Below, piece after piece: positions 17,293 to 23,481 of a stretch of DNA of 23,481 nucleotides. This DNA is from DATBFG01 sp036558645 (GTDB taxonomy: Bacteria > Acidobacteriota > Terriglobia > Terriglobales > Acidobacteriaceae), in assembly GCA_036558645.1 (NCBI GenBank), contig DATBFG010000053.1, forward strand, positions 1 through 23,481. The letters run 5' to 3'. Made by a program: the position numbers and the translations under genes. The notes under the pieces were generated by a model that was not told where the DNA came from, searched no databases, and worked only from the letters and a program-made list of their open reading frames with translations. Numbering within the stretch: position 1 is the stretch's first letter; each line of letters begins with the position of its first letter.

Positions 17293-18117
17293 ATGGCTCT
17301 AGATTTTTCGGACAAGCAAGTGGCCGTCCTTGGGGCGGGAAAAATGGGCGGGATTTTGCTCAAGGCCCTGCTTGACAAAGGGTTGCTCTCCGCGCGTGCG
17401 ACGCGCGCTACGGTGGCACACGAAGAACGGGCCCGGGCATTGGCCGACAAGCTGAAAGTTCCAGTCGGAACCGACAATCTCGCCGCGGTCAAGGGCGCCG
17501 ACATTGTATTCATCTGCGTGAAACCGCAGGTCGTGAACGAGGTCATGGAACAAATTCGGCCAAATGTCCAGGCTGGCCAGTTGTTCATCTCGGTGGCAGC
17601 GTCGGTTCACACCAGTCAGATCGAGAAGGCTCTGAACATGGAAGTGGCCGTCGTCCGCGCCATGCCAAACACGCCTTGCGTGCTCGGCGTTGGAATGACG
17701 GCAATCTGCAAAGGGAAATACGTGAGTGCGCAGCAGGTGCAGGCCGCCTGTGCTCTCTTCGACGTAGTCGGTCGTACCGTAGTCGTGGATGAAAAGCATA
17801 TGGATGCCGTTACCGGGCTCTCCGCCAGCGGGCCGGCGTACATCTACATCATTCTCGAGTCGCTGGCTGAGGCCGGAGTGAAGGTCGGCCTACCAAGGGA
17901 TGTCGCCACGCTGTTGGCAGCCCAGACGACTCTCGGCGCCGCAACCGTAGTCATCGAAACCGGGGACCATCCCGCCCTACTCAAGGACGCGGTGACCACA
18001 CCCGCGGGGTGCACGGTGGATGGCCTGATGGAACTCGAAGAGGGTAAGCTTCGCGTGACCCTGATCAAGGCCGTGGTGAAAGCCTCGCAACGTGCCAAAG
18101 AGCTTGCTTTCGGCTAG
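17293..18117 (+). CDS. proC: Pyrroline-5-carboxylate reductase ProC
   Basis: Catalyses the last step of proline synthesis, NAD(P)H-dependent reduction of 1-pyrroline-5-carboxylate to L-proline, in the cytosol. The 274-residue length is normal. Rossmann motif GAGKMG lies at 14-19. The core has MPNTPCVLGVG and SGPAYIYIILESLAEAGVKVGL, and the family signature is ALLKDAVTTPAGCTVDGL near the C-terminus. The ATG at 17293 has GAGGGGGAA (17282-17290) just upstream. A longer reading from TTG 17275 would place this ribosome binding site inside the gene, so it is rejected. No other proline genes are adjacent. The 202-bp region before it shows no confident promoter or RNA. Confidence 0.95.
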   Translation: MALDFSDKQVAVLGAGKMGGILLKALLDKGLLSARATRATVAHEERARALADKLKVPVGTDNLAAVKGADIVFICVKPQVVNEVMEQIRPNVQAGQLFISVAASVHTSQIEKALNMEVAVVRAMPNTPCVLGVGMTAICKGKYVSAQQVQAACALFDVVGRTVVVDEKHMDAVTGLSASGPAYIYIILESLAEAGVKVGLPRDVATLLAAQTTLGAATVVIETGDHPALLKDAVTTPAGCTVDGLMELEEGKLRVTLIKAVVKASQRAKELAFG

Positions 18118-18195
18118 GGCCGTTCGTTTCCTGTAGAGGGTTTGCGATTCCCGTTATGGGCTATCTTTCTCACTGTTAACGACTTTGACATCCCC

Positions 18196-18302
18196 CACCT
18201 CTTTTCCTCTGGCACTGAAGTGCCATTTACAGGGGAGGTGTGTGAGAATAAAGTCCAGAGAACAGCCGCTGGGGGTGGCGGCGAACGGATGGAAGCATCC
18301 GT
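18196..18302 (+). promoter_or_regulatory. Candidate structured RNA in the leader of the LuxR-type regulator
   Basis: Three consecutive stem-loops fall in the 317-bp gap (18118-18434). Stem 1 (18196-18240): CACCU/AGGUG, then CCUCUG (18206-18211)/CAGGGG (18230-18235), then GCAC-UGAA-GUGC (18212-18223). Stem 2 (18265-18282): GCCGC/GCGGC with a G-rich loop. Stem 3 (18285-18302): ACGGAUG-GAAG-CAUCCGU, perfect 7 bp. The heptamer AAGTCCA occurs before stem 2 (18251-18257) and after stem 3 (18306-18312). A TTGACA lies at 18185-18190 but without a convincing -10. It matches no riboswitch class I can recall. It could be a cis-acting leader or a small RNA. A 94-codon ORF over this region lacks protein character. 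Confidence 0.4.
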
Positions 18303-18434
18303 AAGCAAGTCCATTTGTACCATTCCCTCTGAGATTCAAAGCCGACCTGCTCATAACAGCTGGCTTTATTTGGTCGTGTTGTATTGGTGTGATTTCGCCT
18401 TACAGAACTCATTACTTCGGATTTGAGTTGACCC

Positions 18435-19244
18435 ATGGCCCACGCAATCTCTCTTGCTGCACCTTCTGATGTGATTCGAGTGCTTGCCGCAGATAGCACA
18501 AGAATGAATAGCCAACTTCTGGCTGCCACCCTGGAACGCGACAAGCGTTTTCAAGTTCTCGATTCCGTATCGGAAGCCCGCGCATTGATGAGCGCGGTGA
18601 TGCGGGAAAAACCATCAGTCGTCGTGATCAGCGCCGAGTTGGAAGACGATCCGCGCAAGGGTTTCGAACTAGCAAGGGAGATTCATCGCACCAGCCCAGA
18701 CACGCGCGTAGTCATGCTGCTGGATGTCTCGGAGCGCAGCCATGTGGTAGAGGCTTTTCGGGCTGGAGCGCGCGGTGTCTTTTCTCGGACCGAGCCACTC
18801 AAACTGCTTGCCAAGTGTATCGTTTGCGTAAGCCAGGGACAGGTCTGGGCTAACAGCAAGGAACTGCGTTATCTGTTGGAAGCCTTGGGTGAAGCACTTC
18901 CCTTGCGCATGATTGATTCTCGTGGCGCAGTCTTGCTGTCGCGCCGCGAACAGGAAGTCGTACGTTGCGTGGCAGAAGGACTTTCGAATCGCGAGATCGC
19001 GCATCGCCTGGGGCTCACTGAACACACCGTCAAGAATTACCTGTTCCGCATCTTCGACAAACTGGGTGTTTCGAAACGGGTGGAAGTCGTGCTTTACGCC
19101 TACAGCGCAGGCAATTCGCTGGTGAGCGATTCCGCTATCCCGGCGGCGAAGCCCGCTGCACCGGGATTGCAGAAATCAGCTGGGAATGGCCGCGATGCGC
19201 TCGGGCGAATGTCAGCCTTCACTCCGAACGCCCCGATCACCTAA
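18435..19244 (+). CDS. NarL/LuxR-type transcription regulator with degenerate receiver domain
   Basis: A 269-residue DNA-binding regulator. Residues 13-125 have a CheY-like receiver fold (VIRVLAADSTRMNSQLLAATLE, PSVVVISAELEDD, RVVMLLDVSERSHVVEAFRAGARGVF). The key positions are altered: the phospho-acceptor Asp is Ser66, the second Asp of the acidic pair is Ser21, the switch Thr/Ser is Leu96 and the conserved Lys is Arg118. Residues 166-222 are a canonical LuxR HTH (LSRREQEVVRCVAEGLSNREIAHRLGLTEHTVKNYLFRIFDKLGV). A ~45-residue Ala/Pro-rich tail follows. No histidine kinase lies adjacent, which fits an orphan that works without phosphorylation. The ATG at 18435 has only a weak ribosome binding site. 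A long structured leader lies upstream. Confidence 0.9.
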   Translation: MAHAISLAAPSDVIRVLAADSTRMNSQLLAATLERDKRFQVLDSVSEARALMSAVMREKPSVVVISAELEDDPRKGFELAREIHRTSPDTRVVMLLDVSERSHVVEAFRAGARGVFSRTEPLKLLAKCIVCVSQGQVWANSKELRYLLEALGEALPLRMIDSRGAVLLSRREQEVVRCVAEGLSNREIAHRLGLTEHTVKNYLFRIFDKLGVSKRVEVVLYAYSAGNSLVSDSAIPAAKPAAPGLQKSAGNGRDALGRMSAFTPNAPIT

Positions 19245-19246
19245 GA

Positions 19247-19282
19247 ATTGGTTGCCAAGGGCGCTACCAGGTAAGAGCCAAT
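19247..19282 (+). terminator. Putative terminator hairpin between convergent genes
   Basis: AUUGGUU (19247-19253) pairs with AGCCAAU (19276-19282) with one G-U pair on plus-strand RNA. On the minus strand the same position is a C-A mismatch. It fills the 40-bp space between the stop codons of the regulator and the S9 peptidase gene. The T-run after it is poor, so confidence is low. Confidence 0.3.
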
Positions 19283-19284
19283 CG

Positions 19285-21420
19285 CTATTTCTTCAGCCAC
19301 TGATCCACCCAATCATTCACCGTCTTGTACCAGAGCTGCGAGTTCTGGGGCTTCAGGATCCAGTGACCCTCGTCTGGAAAGTACAACATCTTGGACGGCA
19401 CGCCTTGGCGCTGCAAAGTCGTGAACAGCTGAAATCCTTCTGAGACATCGAGCCGGTAGTCGCGCTGGCTGTGAATCACCAGCGTCGGCGTTTTGAAGTT
19501 CGTAGCGCTCAGGTGCGGAGACCACTTTCGGTACGTTTCGCGGTTGGTGTACGGCGTGCCTTTGAATTCCCACTCGTTGAACCACAGCTCTTCGGTCGTG
19601 CCCCAGGCGGACTCGGTGTTGAACATTCCGTCATGCGAGACCAGGCACTTGAAGCGGTTGGTGTGGCCGAGAATCCAGTTGACGGCGTAGCCTCCGTAGC
19701 TGGCGCCTAGCGCGCACTCGCGGTCTTTGTCGATGAACGGATAGTGCTGCTCGGCATAGTCGAGGCCCTTCATCAGGTCTTCGAAGGCTCGTCCACCCCA
19801 GTCGCCGTTGATGTCGTCGATGAATTTCTGGCCATATCCCGTCGAACCGCGCGGATTGACCATGACGACGACGTATCCGTTAGCGGCGAAGAGCTCGGCG
19901 TTCCAGCGGTAAGACCAATCATCTCCCCAGGCTCCCTGCGGGCCGCCGTGAATTAGGAATTTCACGGGGTATTTTTTGTTGGCGTCGAAGTTAGGAGGCT
20001 TGACGAGGAAACCCTGAACCGTGGCGTTTTCGGCGCCCGTGAACCAGAAGGATTCGAGCGCGGACATGGAGATCTGGGAGAGGACAGCATCGTTAACGTG
20101 GGTCAAAGGGTCTGATCGCCAACAGTTTGCTTTCGAGTTCATTTCGAAACATGCATCGAAGTGCCGATAGATTTCTGTCGGAGCGCCGATTGACATCCGG
20201 GTGAAGAGTAGATTCCTGCCATCCGCCACCACGGTTAGATCGTCGTTGTATCCACTTCGCTCAACACTTTGGAAATTGCAGGGATCGGGCCCCCCATCGC
20301 CGTCTACTGTTATGCAGGACTGATACGGTCGATCAACCGAGAATGCTTCGACAGGGGCTATGCCTTGGAATTCGGAAACAAAGTTCAGTTGCTTCGAATC
20401 AGAGGACCAGGCAAAAGAACCGATCCAACCATCTAACTTCTCAGTCATGCTCCTGCTCTTCCTAGTCTTCCTGTCATAAAGCCTCAGCCGAAACCGGTCG
20501 CTCTCATACCCCGGACGCTGCTGCGCGCGGTAGGCGATGTACTTTCCATCGGGCGAATAGAGCGGAGTCGAGTCGCTGGCAGGATTGTCGGCGGTGATGT
20601 TCTTGGCAGGGCCTCCACTCACAGGAACAATCCAGAGGTCGTTGTTGGTGGATGTGGCTTCAACCTTGTCGTGATTCGATGTGTAGCAAATCTCTTGTCC
20701 ATCGGGAGAGAACGCGTAGTTGTCCTGTCCACCGAGAGAGAAGACGGGAGAGTCGAAGTCTCCGGGAGTGAGATCGCGGGCGGGGGCGCCACTCTCAACA
20801 GGTACGTCGAAGATGTGAGTTCGCTTCCCTTCCTTGTAAGCGTTCCAATGGCGATAGAGGAGATGATCGAAGATCAACGCCTTTACTTTCGATTTTTCGT
20901 GGTCGTCGAGCTTCTTCGCATTGCAGGCGGCTTCGTCTGCCGGAGTGCCGTCGCATTCGGGATAGACATCGGACGTGAACAAGATGTTCTTGCCGTCAGG
21001 AGACCACAGCTCGCCACCAGCTTCCGTCGCAATCGAGGTGAGTCTGTTCACTCCGGTTACGGTTCCATTAGCGCCGTCGAAGTTTGCGACCCAGACTTGC
21101 GAGCCACCTTCTTTCGTAGATATGAACGCGAAGCGCTTGCCGTCTGGTGACCAGCGTGGACGATCGCCGTCCTGGTCGGGGATGATCTCGCGCTCAGGTC
21201 CACCCGCGAGCGGCACGATCCAAATGTGCGGTGTCTTGGTGTTCGCTGCAAGATCGACATCAGTCACTGCGAAGAGCACCCACTTGCCGTCCGGCGATGG
21301 CACCGGCTCGGCAACGCGCTTGAGCTTCATCATGTCTTCGAAGGTGAATGGGTGTTTGGCTTGTGCGAAGCATGGGATGACGTAAAGAAGTGTAAAGAGG
21401 ATGAAGCTGAGACGGCGCAT
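19285..21420 (-). CDS. Exported S9-family prolyl oligopeptidase/acylaminoacyl-peptidase
   Basis: A serine peptidase that cleaves short peptides, often after Pro, or releases N-terminal dipeptides or acyl-amino acids. It acts in the periplasm or outside: residues 1-20 are a signal peptide (LSFILFTLLYVIPCFAQA). About 25-430 form a WD40/PD40-type propeller with repeated SPDGK motifs (PSPDGKWVLFAV, WSPDGKRFAFIS, WSPDGKNILFTS, FSPDGQEICYTS, YSPDGKYIAYRA). The C-terminal alpha/beta hydrolase has the oxyanion-region HGGPQGAWGD, nucleophile Ser574 in GASYGGY, Asp654 in HSQRDYRLD and His686 in DEGHW, so the catalytic triad is complete. The 711-residue length is normal. ATG 21420 has GGAGG 4-5 nt upstream. 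Monocistronic by context. Confidence 0.93.
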   Translation of the reverse strand: MRRLSFILFTLLYVIPCFAQAKHPFTFEDMMKLKRVAEPVPSPDGKWVLFAVTDVDLAANTKTPHIWIVPLAGGPEREIIPDQDGDRPRWSPDGKRFAFISTKEGGSQVWVANFDGANGTVTGVNRLTSIATEAGGELWSPDGKNILFTSDVYPECDGTPADEAACNAKKLDDHEKSKVKALIFDHLLYRHWNAYKEGKRTHIFDVPVESGAPARDLTPGDFDSPVFSLGGQDNYAFSPDGQEICYTSNHDKVEATSTNNDLWIVPVSGGPAKNITADNPASDSTPLYSPDGKYIAYRAQQRPGYESDRFRLRLYDRKTRKSRSMTEKLDGWIGSFAWSSDSKQLNFVSEFQGIAPVEAFSVDRPYQSCITVDGDGGPDPCNFQSVERSGYNDDLTVVADGRNLLFTRMSIGAPTEIYRHFDACFEMNSKANCWRSDPLTHVNDAVLSQISMSALESFWFTGAENATVQGFLVKPPNFDANKKYPVKFLIHGGPQGAWGDDWSYRWNAELFAANGYVVVMVNPRGSTGYGQKFIDDINGDWGGRAFEDLMKGLDYAEQHYPFIDKDRECALGASYGGYAVNWILGHTNRFKCLVSHDGMFNTESAWGTTEELWFNEWEFKGTPYTNRETYRKWSPHLSATNFKTPTLVIHSQRDYRLDVSEGFQLFTTLQRQGVPSKMLYFPDEGHWILKPQNSQLWYKTVNDWVDQWLKK

Positions 21421-21827
21421 GCGTCCTCCAGGAAACGGGACAGTGTAGCAAGAATCAGCTATCCGTCGTCAGCTTCAGCGTTCAGCAAATCAGGTAGTTG
21501 CATACCCCAGTGAGCATGCGCTGCAACACGATCTTCTAGCTGAAATCTACTATCTCGTTTTCTCGGCAACTTTCGAATAATCGTGGCATCTAACTTTATA
21601 GGCAGAACTGCAGCTCCCCTGTTTTTGGCCCCCTGAGCGGAGAGGGTATCGGAACCGGGGAGCGGCAGTGATCCACTACTCTTCCGGTTCAAGCCTCATT
21701 GCAATAAAATTGGACCTGAGCGCGCAATCAGCGTACCTCACGGGTTGAAGCCTTCATGCTGCTTGCCCGGAGGGCATGGCGACGCCTCGTACTTTTCTCA
21801 GATTGGATGAGATTTGTTGGACTCACT
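21421..21827. other. 407-bp intergenic region with a long imperfect inverted repeat
   Basis: It separates the divergent S9 peptidase and small exported-protein genes. At 21608-21668, CTGC-A-GCTCCCC pairs with GGGGAGC-G-GCAG (4 bp, one A/G mismatch, 7 bp), enclosing 37 nt that could form an inner CCCU/AGGG stem. No T-run follows on either strand, so it is not an obvious terminator. The upstream reading frame of the next gene stays open back to 21756, but the signal peptide begins at 21828. A TAAAAT (around 21706-21711) could be a -10 for that gene; its -35 is poor. No RNA gene was recognised. Confidence 0.45.
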
Positions 21828-22658
21828 ATGAAATCTCTTCGCATCAAATCAGTTCTATTCCTGGCATTCCTGATCGTGTGTGGATTTGCACTCGTGGCGC
21901 TTGCGGATGAAGGTCCGCTGGACAAGAGCGAACCCAAAAGCATCACCCCGGAAGAGATCATCCAGCGCTTCGCCTCCAAGGAAAAGGAATTTCAGCTCGC
22001 GCGCGATCAGTATACCTATCGCCAGGACGTAACCGTTACAACTCCCGAGGACGGGGGAGACTACCACGAGGTCTTCGATGTCCTCTTCGACGATCAAGGA
22101 AAGCGTCTCGAAAATGTTGTCCTTGCACCGCAGCCAACTTTGCGGCTGATCTCGATGTCTCCCGAGGATCTTGACGACATCCGGCACCGCCTCCCCTTCG
22201 TTCTAACTTCTGAAGAAATTCCGGAATACAACATTCTCTACATCGGCCAGCAGCAAGAGGATGAACTGCACTGCTACGTTTTCGACATCGCGCCGAAACA
22301 GATTGTCGGAAAGAAACGCTACTTCCAAGGGCGGATCTGGGTCGACGATCAGGATTTCCAGATCGTGAAAACGTACGGAAAAACAGTTCCGGACATTCGC
22401 GGCAAGAAGGGAAAAAACGAAAACCTGTTTCCGAACTTCACCACATGGCGCGAACAGATCGATCAGAAATATTGGTTCCCTACTTACACAAAGGCTGATG
22501 ACACACTGCACTTCTCTAGCGGCGACGTGCGTATCGTGGAGAAGGTGAAGTATGAAAATTACAAGCGCTTCGGATCGAACGTGAAGATCACCTATGACGG
22601 CAAGGAACTGGAGAAAGGGGAGAAGAAGCCGGAGCAGAAACAACCGCCGCAAAAGTAA
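21828..22658 (+). CDS. Exported protein, possibly LolA/lipoprotein-sorting-like (276 aa)
   Basis: Residues 1-26 are a signal peptide (MKSLRIKSVLFLAFLIVCGF, cleavage after ALA). The mature protein starts with a helical segment (TPEEIIQRFASKEKEFQLARDQYTYRQDV). Alternating beta strands follow (VFDVLFDDQGKRLENVV, HCYVFDIAPKQIVGKKRYFQGRIWVDDQDFQIVKTYG, WFPTYTKADDTLHF). The strand pattern with GRIWVDxxDFQIVK resembles the LolA/LolB-like convex sheet that binds lipid acyl chains, as in proteins annotated 'outer membrane lipoprotein-sorting'. That is structural analogy, not proof. The C-terminal ~20 residues are Lys/Glu/Gln/Pro-rich and probably disordered. ATG 21828 is chosen because the signal peptide begins there; the 24-codon upstream extension is implausible. 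Its stop codon abuts the AGGTTTCA array. Confidence 0.75.
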   Translation: MKSLRIKSVLFLAFLIVCGFALVALADEGPLDKSEPKSITPEEIIQRFASKEKEFQLARDQYTYRQDVTVTTPEDGGDYHEVFDVLFDDQGKRLENVVLAPQPTLRLISMSPEDLDDIRHRLPFVLTSEEIPEYNILYIGQQQEDELHCYVFDIAPKQIVGKKRYFQGRIWVDDQDFQIVKTYGKTVPDIRGKKGKNENLFPNFTTWREQIDQKYWFPTYTKADDTLHFSSGDVRIVEKVKYENYKRFGSNVKITYDGKELEKGEKKPEQKQPPQK

Positions 22659-22729
22659 GGTTTCATAGTTTCAAGGTTTCAAGGTTGCAAGGTTTCAGAA
22701 CGCAAGGTTTTCAAGGTTTCAGAGTTTCA
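22658..22729 (+). repeat. Left array of AGGTTTCA-type 8-bp repeats
   Basis: Units in order: AGGTTTCA, TAGTTTCA, AGGTTTCA, AGGTTGCA, AGGTTTCA, a degenerate GAACGCA, AGGTTTTCA (one extra T), AGGTTTCA and GAGTTTCA. The first four form the left terminal inverted repeat. The last units encode the C-terminus and stop codon of the four-helix-bundle protein on the minus strand. Confidence 0.85.
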
Positions 22730-23117
22730 GAGCTGTTGGTTTGGAGGTAACCGCCAGTCCTGGACGGGACAAGGAATCGATCAACCGGTTCAGCAGACCG
22801 AGTATCTGATACGCCGCTTGTTCCAATTCCGCTAGAGTAGGCGGCGCTAGATAACCTAAATCACACGCAATCGATAACTGCGTTTCCAATTCCAGCAGCG
22901 AGCCTCGCGCTTGCCCGAGGAAATGTCGGAACTCACCGCTCGTCAACCTCCCTTGGCCTTCCGCAATATTCGAAGCGACTGAGACGGCTGCACGTCGGAT
23001 CTGTGACGTGAGTCCAAATAATTCAGATCTTGGAAAACTCTCCGTCTCGGTATAGACCTTGACGGCGAAACTCCTCGCTTTCTGCCAGACCAACAAGTCA
23101 CGATAAGAACGCGCCAT
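22719..23117 (-). CDS. Four-helix-bundle protein (23S rRNA intervening-sequence family)
   Basis: A 132-residue protein of the family first known from ORFs in 23S rRNA intervening sequences. It has conserved blocks: YRDLLVWQKARSFAVKVY, FPRSELFGLTSQIRRAAVSV, SNIAEGQGR, FRHFLGQARGSLLELETQL and a last helix QAAYQILGLLNRLIDSL. Four amphipathic helices form a bundle that assembles as a pentamer in solved relatives. It is related in fold to the Avd accessory protein of diversity-generating retroelements. The cellular role is unknown. The start is ATG at 23117 with GGAG about 7 nt upstream; the longer reading from 23162 has no ribosome binding site. The last residues, ALKL, and the stop codon lie inside the 8-bp repeat array. 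No 23S rRNA is nearby. Confidence 0.9.
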   Translation of the reverse strand: MARSYRDLLVWQKARSFAVKVYTETESFPRSELFGLTSQIRRAAVSVASNIAEGQGRLTSGEFRHFLGQARGSLLELETQLSIACDLGYLAPPTLAELEQAAYQILGLLNRLIDSLSRPGLAVTSKPTALKL

Positions 23118-23170
23118 AATCCAACTCCTAGCGCCATCCTCACCCAAGGACGTCCTGCCCAATTTTGATT

Positions 23171-23202
23171 TGAAACTTTGGAACCTTGAAACTTTGAAAC
23201 CT
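23171..23202 (-). repeat. Right array of 8-bp repeats, inverted relative to the left array
   Basis: On the plus strand the units are TGAAACTT, TGGAACCT, TGAAACTT and TGAAACCT. Read in reverse they are AGGTTTCA, AAGTTTCA, AGGTTCCA and AAGTTTCA, which match the first four units of the left array at 28 of 32 positions. It lies in the leader of the four-helix-bundle gene and touches the stop codon of the HNH gene. Confidence 0.85.
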
Positions 23203-23481
23203 CAGTAGAACAGATACTTTCTCCACTTATCGTCCGAGTGGCCCATCAAGCGCATGATGTGCCGGGAGGTGTGGAGGTTGAAGGCGCGGGGTTCGCGCAT
23301 GAGTTTCATACCAGCTTCGGTGGGGGACTGGTTCCCCTTGCGGCGATTGCAGGGATGGCAGCAGGCGACAAGGTTCTCCCACGTTGAGGTGCCTCCACGG
23401 GAACGTGGAATCACGTGGTCGAGCGTGAGTTCTGCCGAGGGCAAGACTTCAGCGCAGTACTGACAGGTGTTGCGATCACGC
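23202..23481 (-). CDS. HNH endonuclease, partial (5' end beyond window)
   Basis: The frame stays open to the right edge, so only the C-terminal ~92 residues are seen. Visible parts: RDRNTCQYC (first zinc-type Cys pair), LTLDHVIPRSRGG (catalytic His after Asp), STWENLVACCHPCNRRKG (Asn and second Cys pair) and the tail RHIMRLMGHSDDKWRKYLFY. This is the common bacterial HNH nuclease resembling phage/McrA-type enzymes. The tail ends as in relatives that I recall, so the 3' end is intact. It cuts DNA in general; host role is unknown (phage remnant, restriction or housekeeping). A TTG at 23444 is not the real start, because conserved residues lie upstream of it. The last base of its TGA stop is the first base of the right repeat. 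Confidence 0.88.
   Translation of the reverse strand, partial: RDRNTCQYCAEVLPSAELTLDHVIPRSRGGTSTWENLVACCHPCNRRKGNQSPTEAGMKLMREPRAFNLHTSRHIMRLMGHSDDKWRKYLFY

Larger units (their letters stand above)
22658..23202. mobile_element. 545-bp TIR-flanked four-helix-bundle cassette (putative non-autonomous element)
   Basis: The ends are inverted copies of a 32-bp sequence (22658-22689 and 23171-23202) that match at 28 of 32 positions. Each end is made of four 8-bp units related to AGGTTTCA. The only gene inside is the four-helix-bundle protein (22719-23117). The cassette fills the gap between the stop codons of the convergent flanking genes. No transposase is present and no exact target duplication was found (AGTA occurs at 22654-22657 and 23204-23207 but is offset by 1 nt on the right). 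Mobility is inference. Confidence 0.5.

Noticed and set aside
18210..18225. TGGCACTGAAGTGCCA looks like a sigma54 promoter (TGGCAC ... TGC).
   Set aside because: The GC of the -12 element is one base too close to the -24 GG, and the palindrome is better explained as part of a longer stem.
18142..18426. 94-codon ORF in the regulator's leader.
   Set aside because: It runs through the stem-loops, has no ribosome binding site and reads as low-quality protein.
20671..21385. Plus-strand ORFs of 159 and 136 codons opposite the S9 peptidase.
   Set aside because: They mirror the repeated SPDGK-coding segments of the real gene.
22719..23117. Part of a diversity-generating retroelement (Avd-like protein).
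   Set aside because: No reverse transcriptase or template/variable repeat pair is seen in the window.
22658..23202. Short repeated units could be a CRISPR array.
   Set aside because: Units are 8 bp in direct tandem with no spacers, and no cas genes are present.
22654..23207. AGTA on both sides as a target-site duplication of the cassette.
   Set aside because: On the right it is separated from the repeat by one C and a 4-bp match is weak evidence.
23202..23444. HNH gene starting at TTG 23444.
   Set aside because: Conserved zinc-finger residues (RDRNTCQYC) are encoded upstream of it, so the gene continues past the window edge.

Overview
The window looks like chromosomal DNA from an Acidobacteriota bacterium, probably a soil member of the Terriglobia. 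This is inferred from gene style, not from a marker gene. The clues are large secreted FG-GAP and BNR/sortilin-like beta-propeller proteins with Ig-like tails, a choice-of-anchor-D C-terminus, a signal-peptide S9 peptidase with PD40 repeats, a four-helix-bundle (23S rRNA intervening-sequence type) protein, an HNH endonuclease ending in KYLFY, and moderately GC-rich codon use with many GTG/TTG starts. No rRNA, tRNA, CRISPR array, prophage or transposase gene was seen.

Layout. Positions 1-2750 hold two minus-strand secreted-protein genes: an FG-GAP protein (2-1750) and an unrecognised 224-residue exported protein (1985-2659) with its own sigma70-like promoter and terminator. Positions 3020-5714 hold three plus-strand genes: an unknown two-TM protein, a DUF3467 protein and a GT-C/ArnT-like membrane glycosyltransferase. 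The glycosyltransferase overlaps tail-to-tail with the minus-strand molybdate transporter pair modC-modB (5680-7499), which has no modA in view. Divergent from modB is a three-gene MacAB/YknXYZ-type exporter (7796-11243: adaptor, ATPase, permease). It is followed by a 1476-residue secreted propeller/Ig protein (11376-15806) whose ribosome binding site and start codon lie in one arm of a predicted hairpin.

Positions 15873-19244 carry L-2-hydroxyglutarate oxidase (lhgO), pyrroline-5-carboxylate reductase (proC) and a NarL/LuxR-type regulator whose receiver domain has lost the phospho-acceptor Asp. The regulator's 317-bp upstream region holds three consecutive potential RNA stem-loops. Positions 19285-21420 (minus) encode an exported S9 prolyl-oligopeptidase-family peptidase; 21828-22658 (plus) encodes a small exported protein.

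The right end holds the most unusual structure. A four-helix-bundle protein gene lies between inverted arrays of an 8-bp unit (AGGTTTCA). The arrays form 32-bp terminal inverted repeats (28/32 matching), and the whole 545-bp unit (22658-23202) fills the space between the stop codons of the two neighbouring convergent genes. The HNH endonuclease gene beyond it runs off the window edge.

ModB/ModC form one transporter and the adaptor/ATPase/permease genes form one exporter. The other genes look like independent units; no single pathway links the window.
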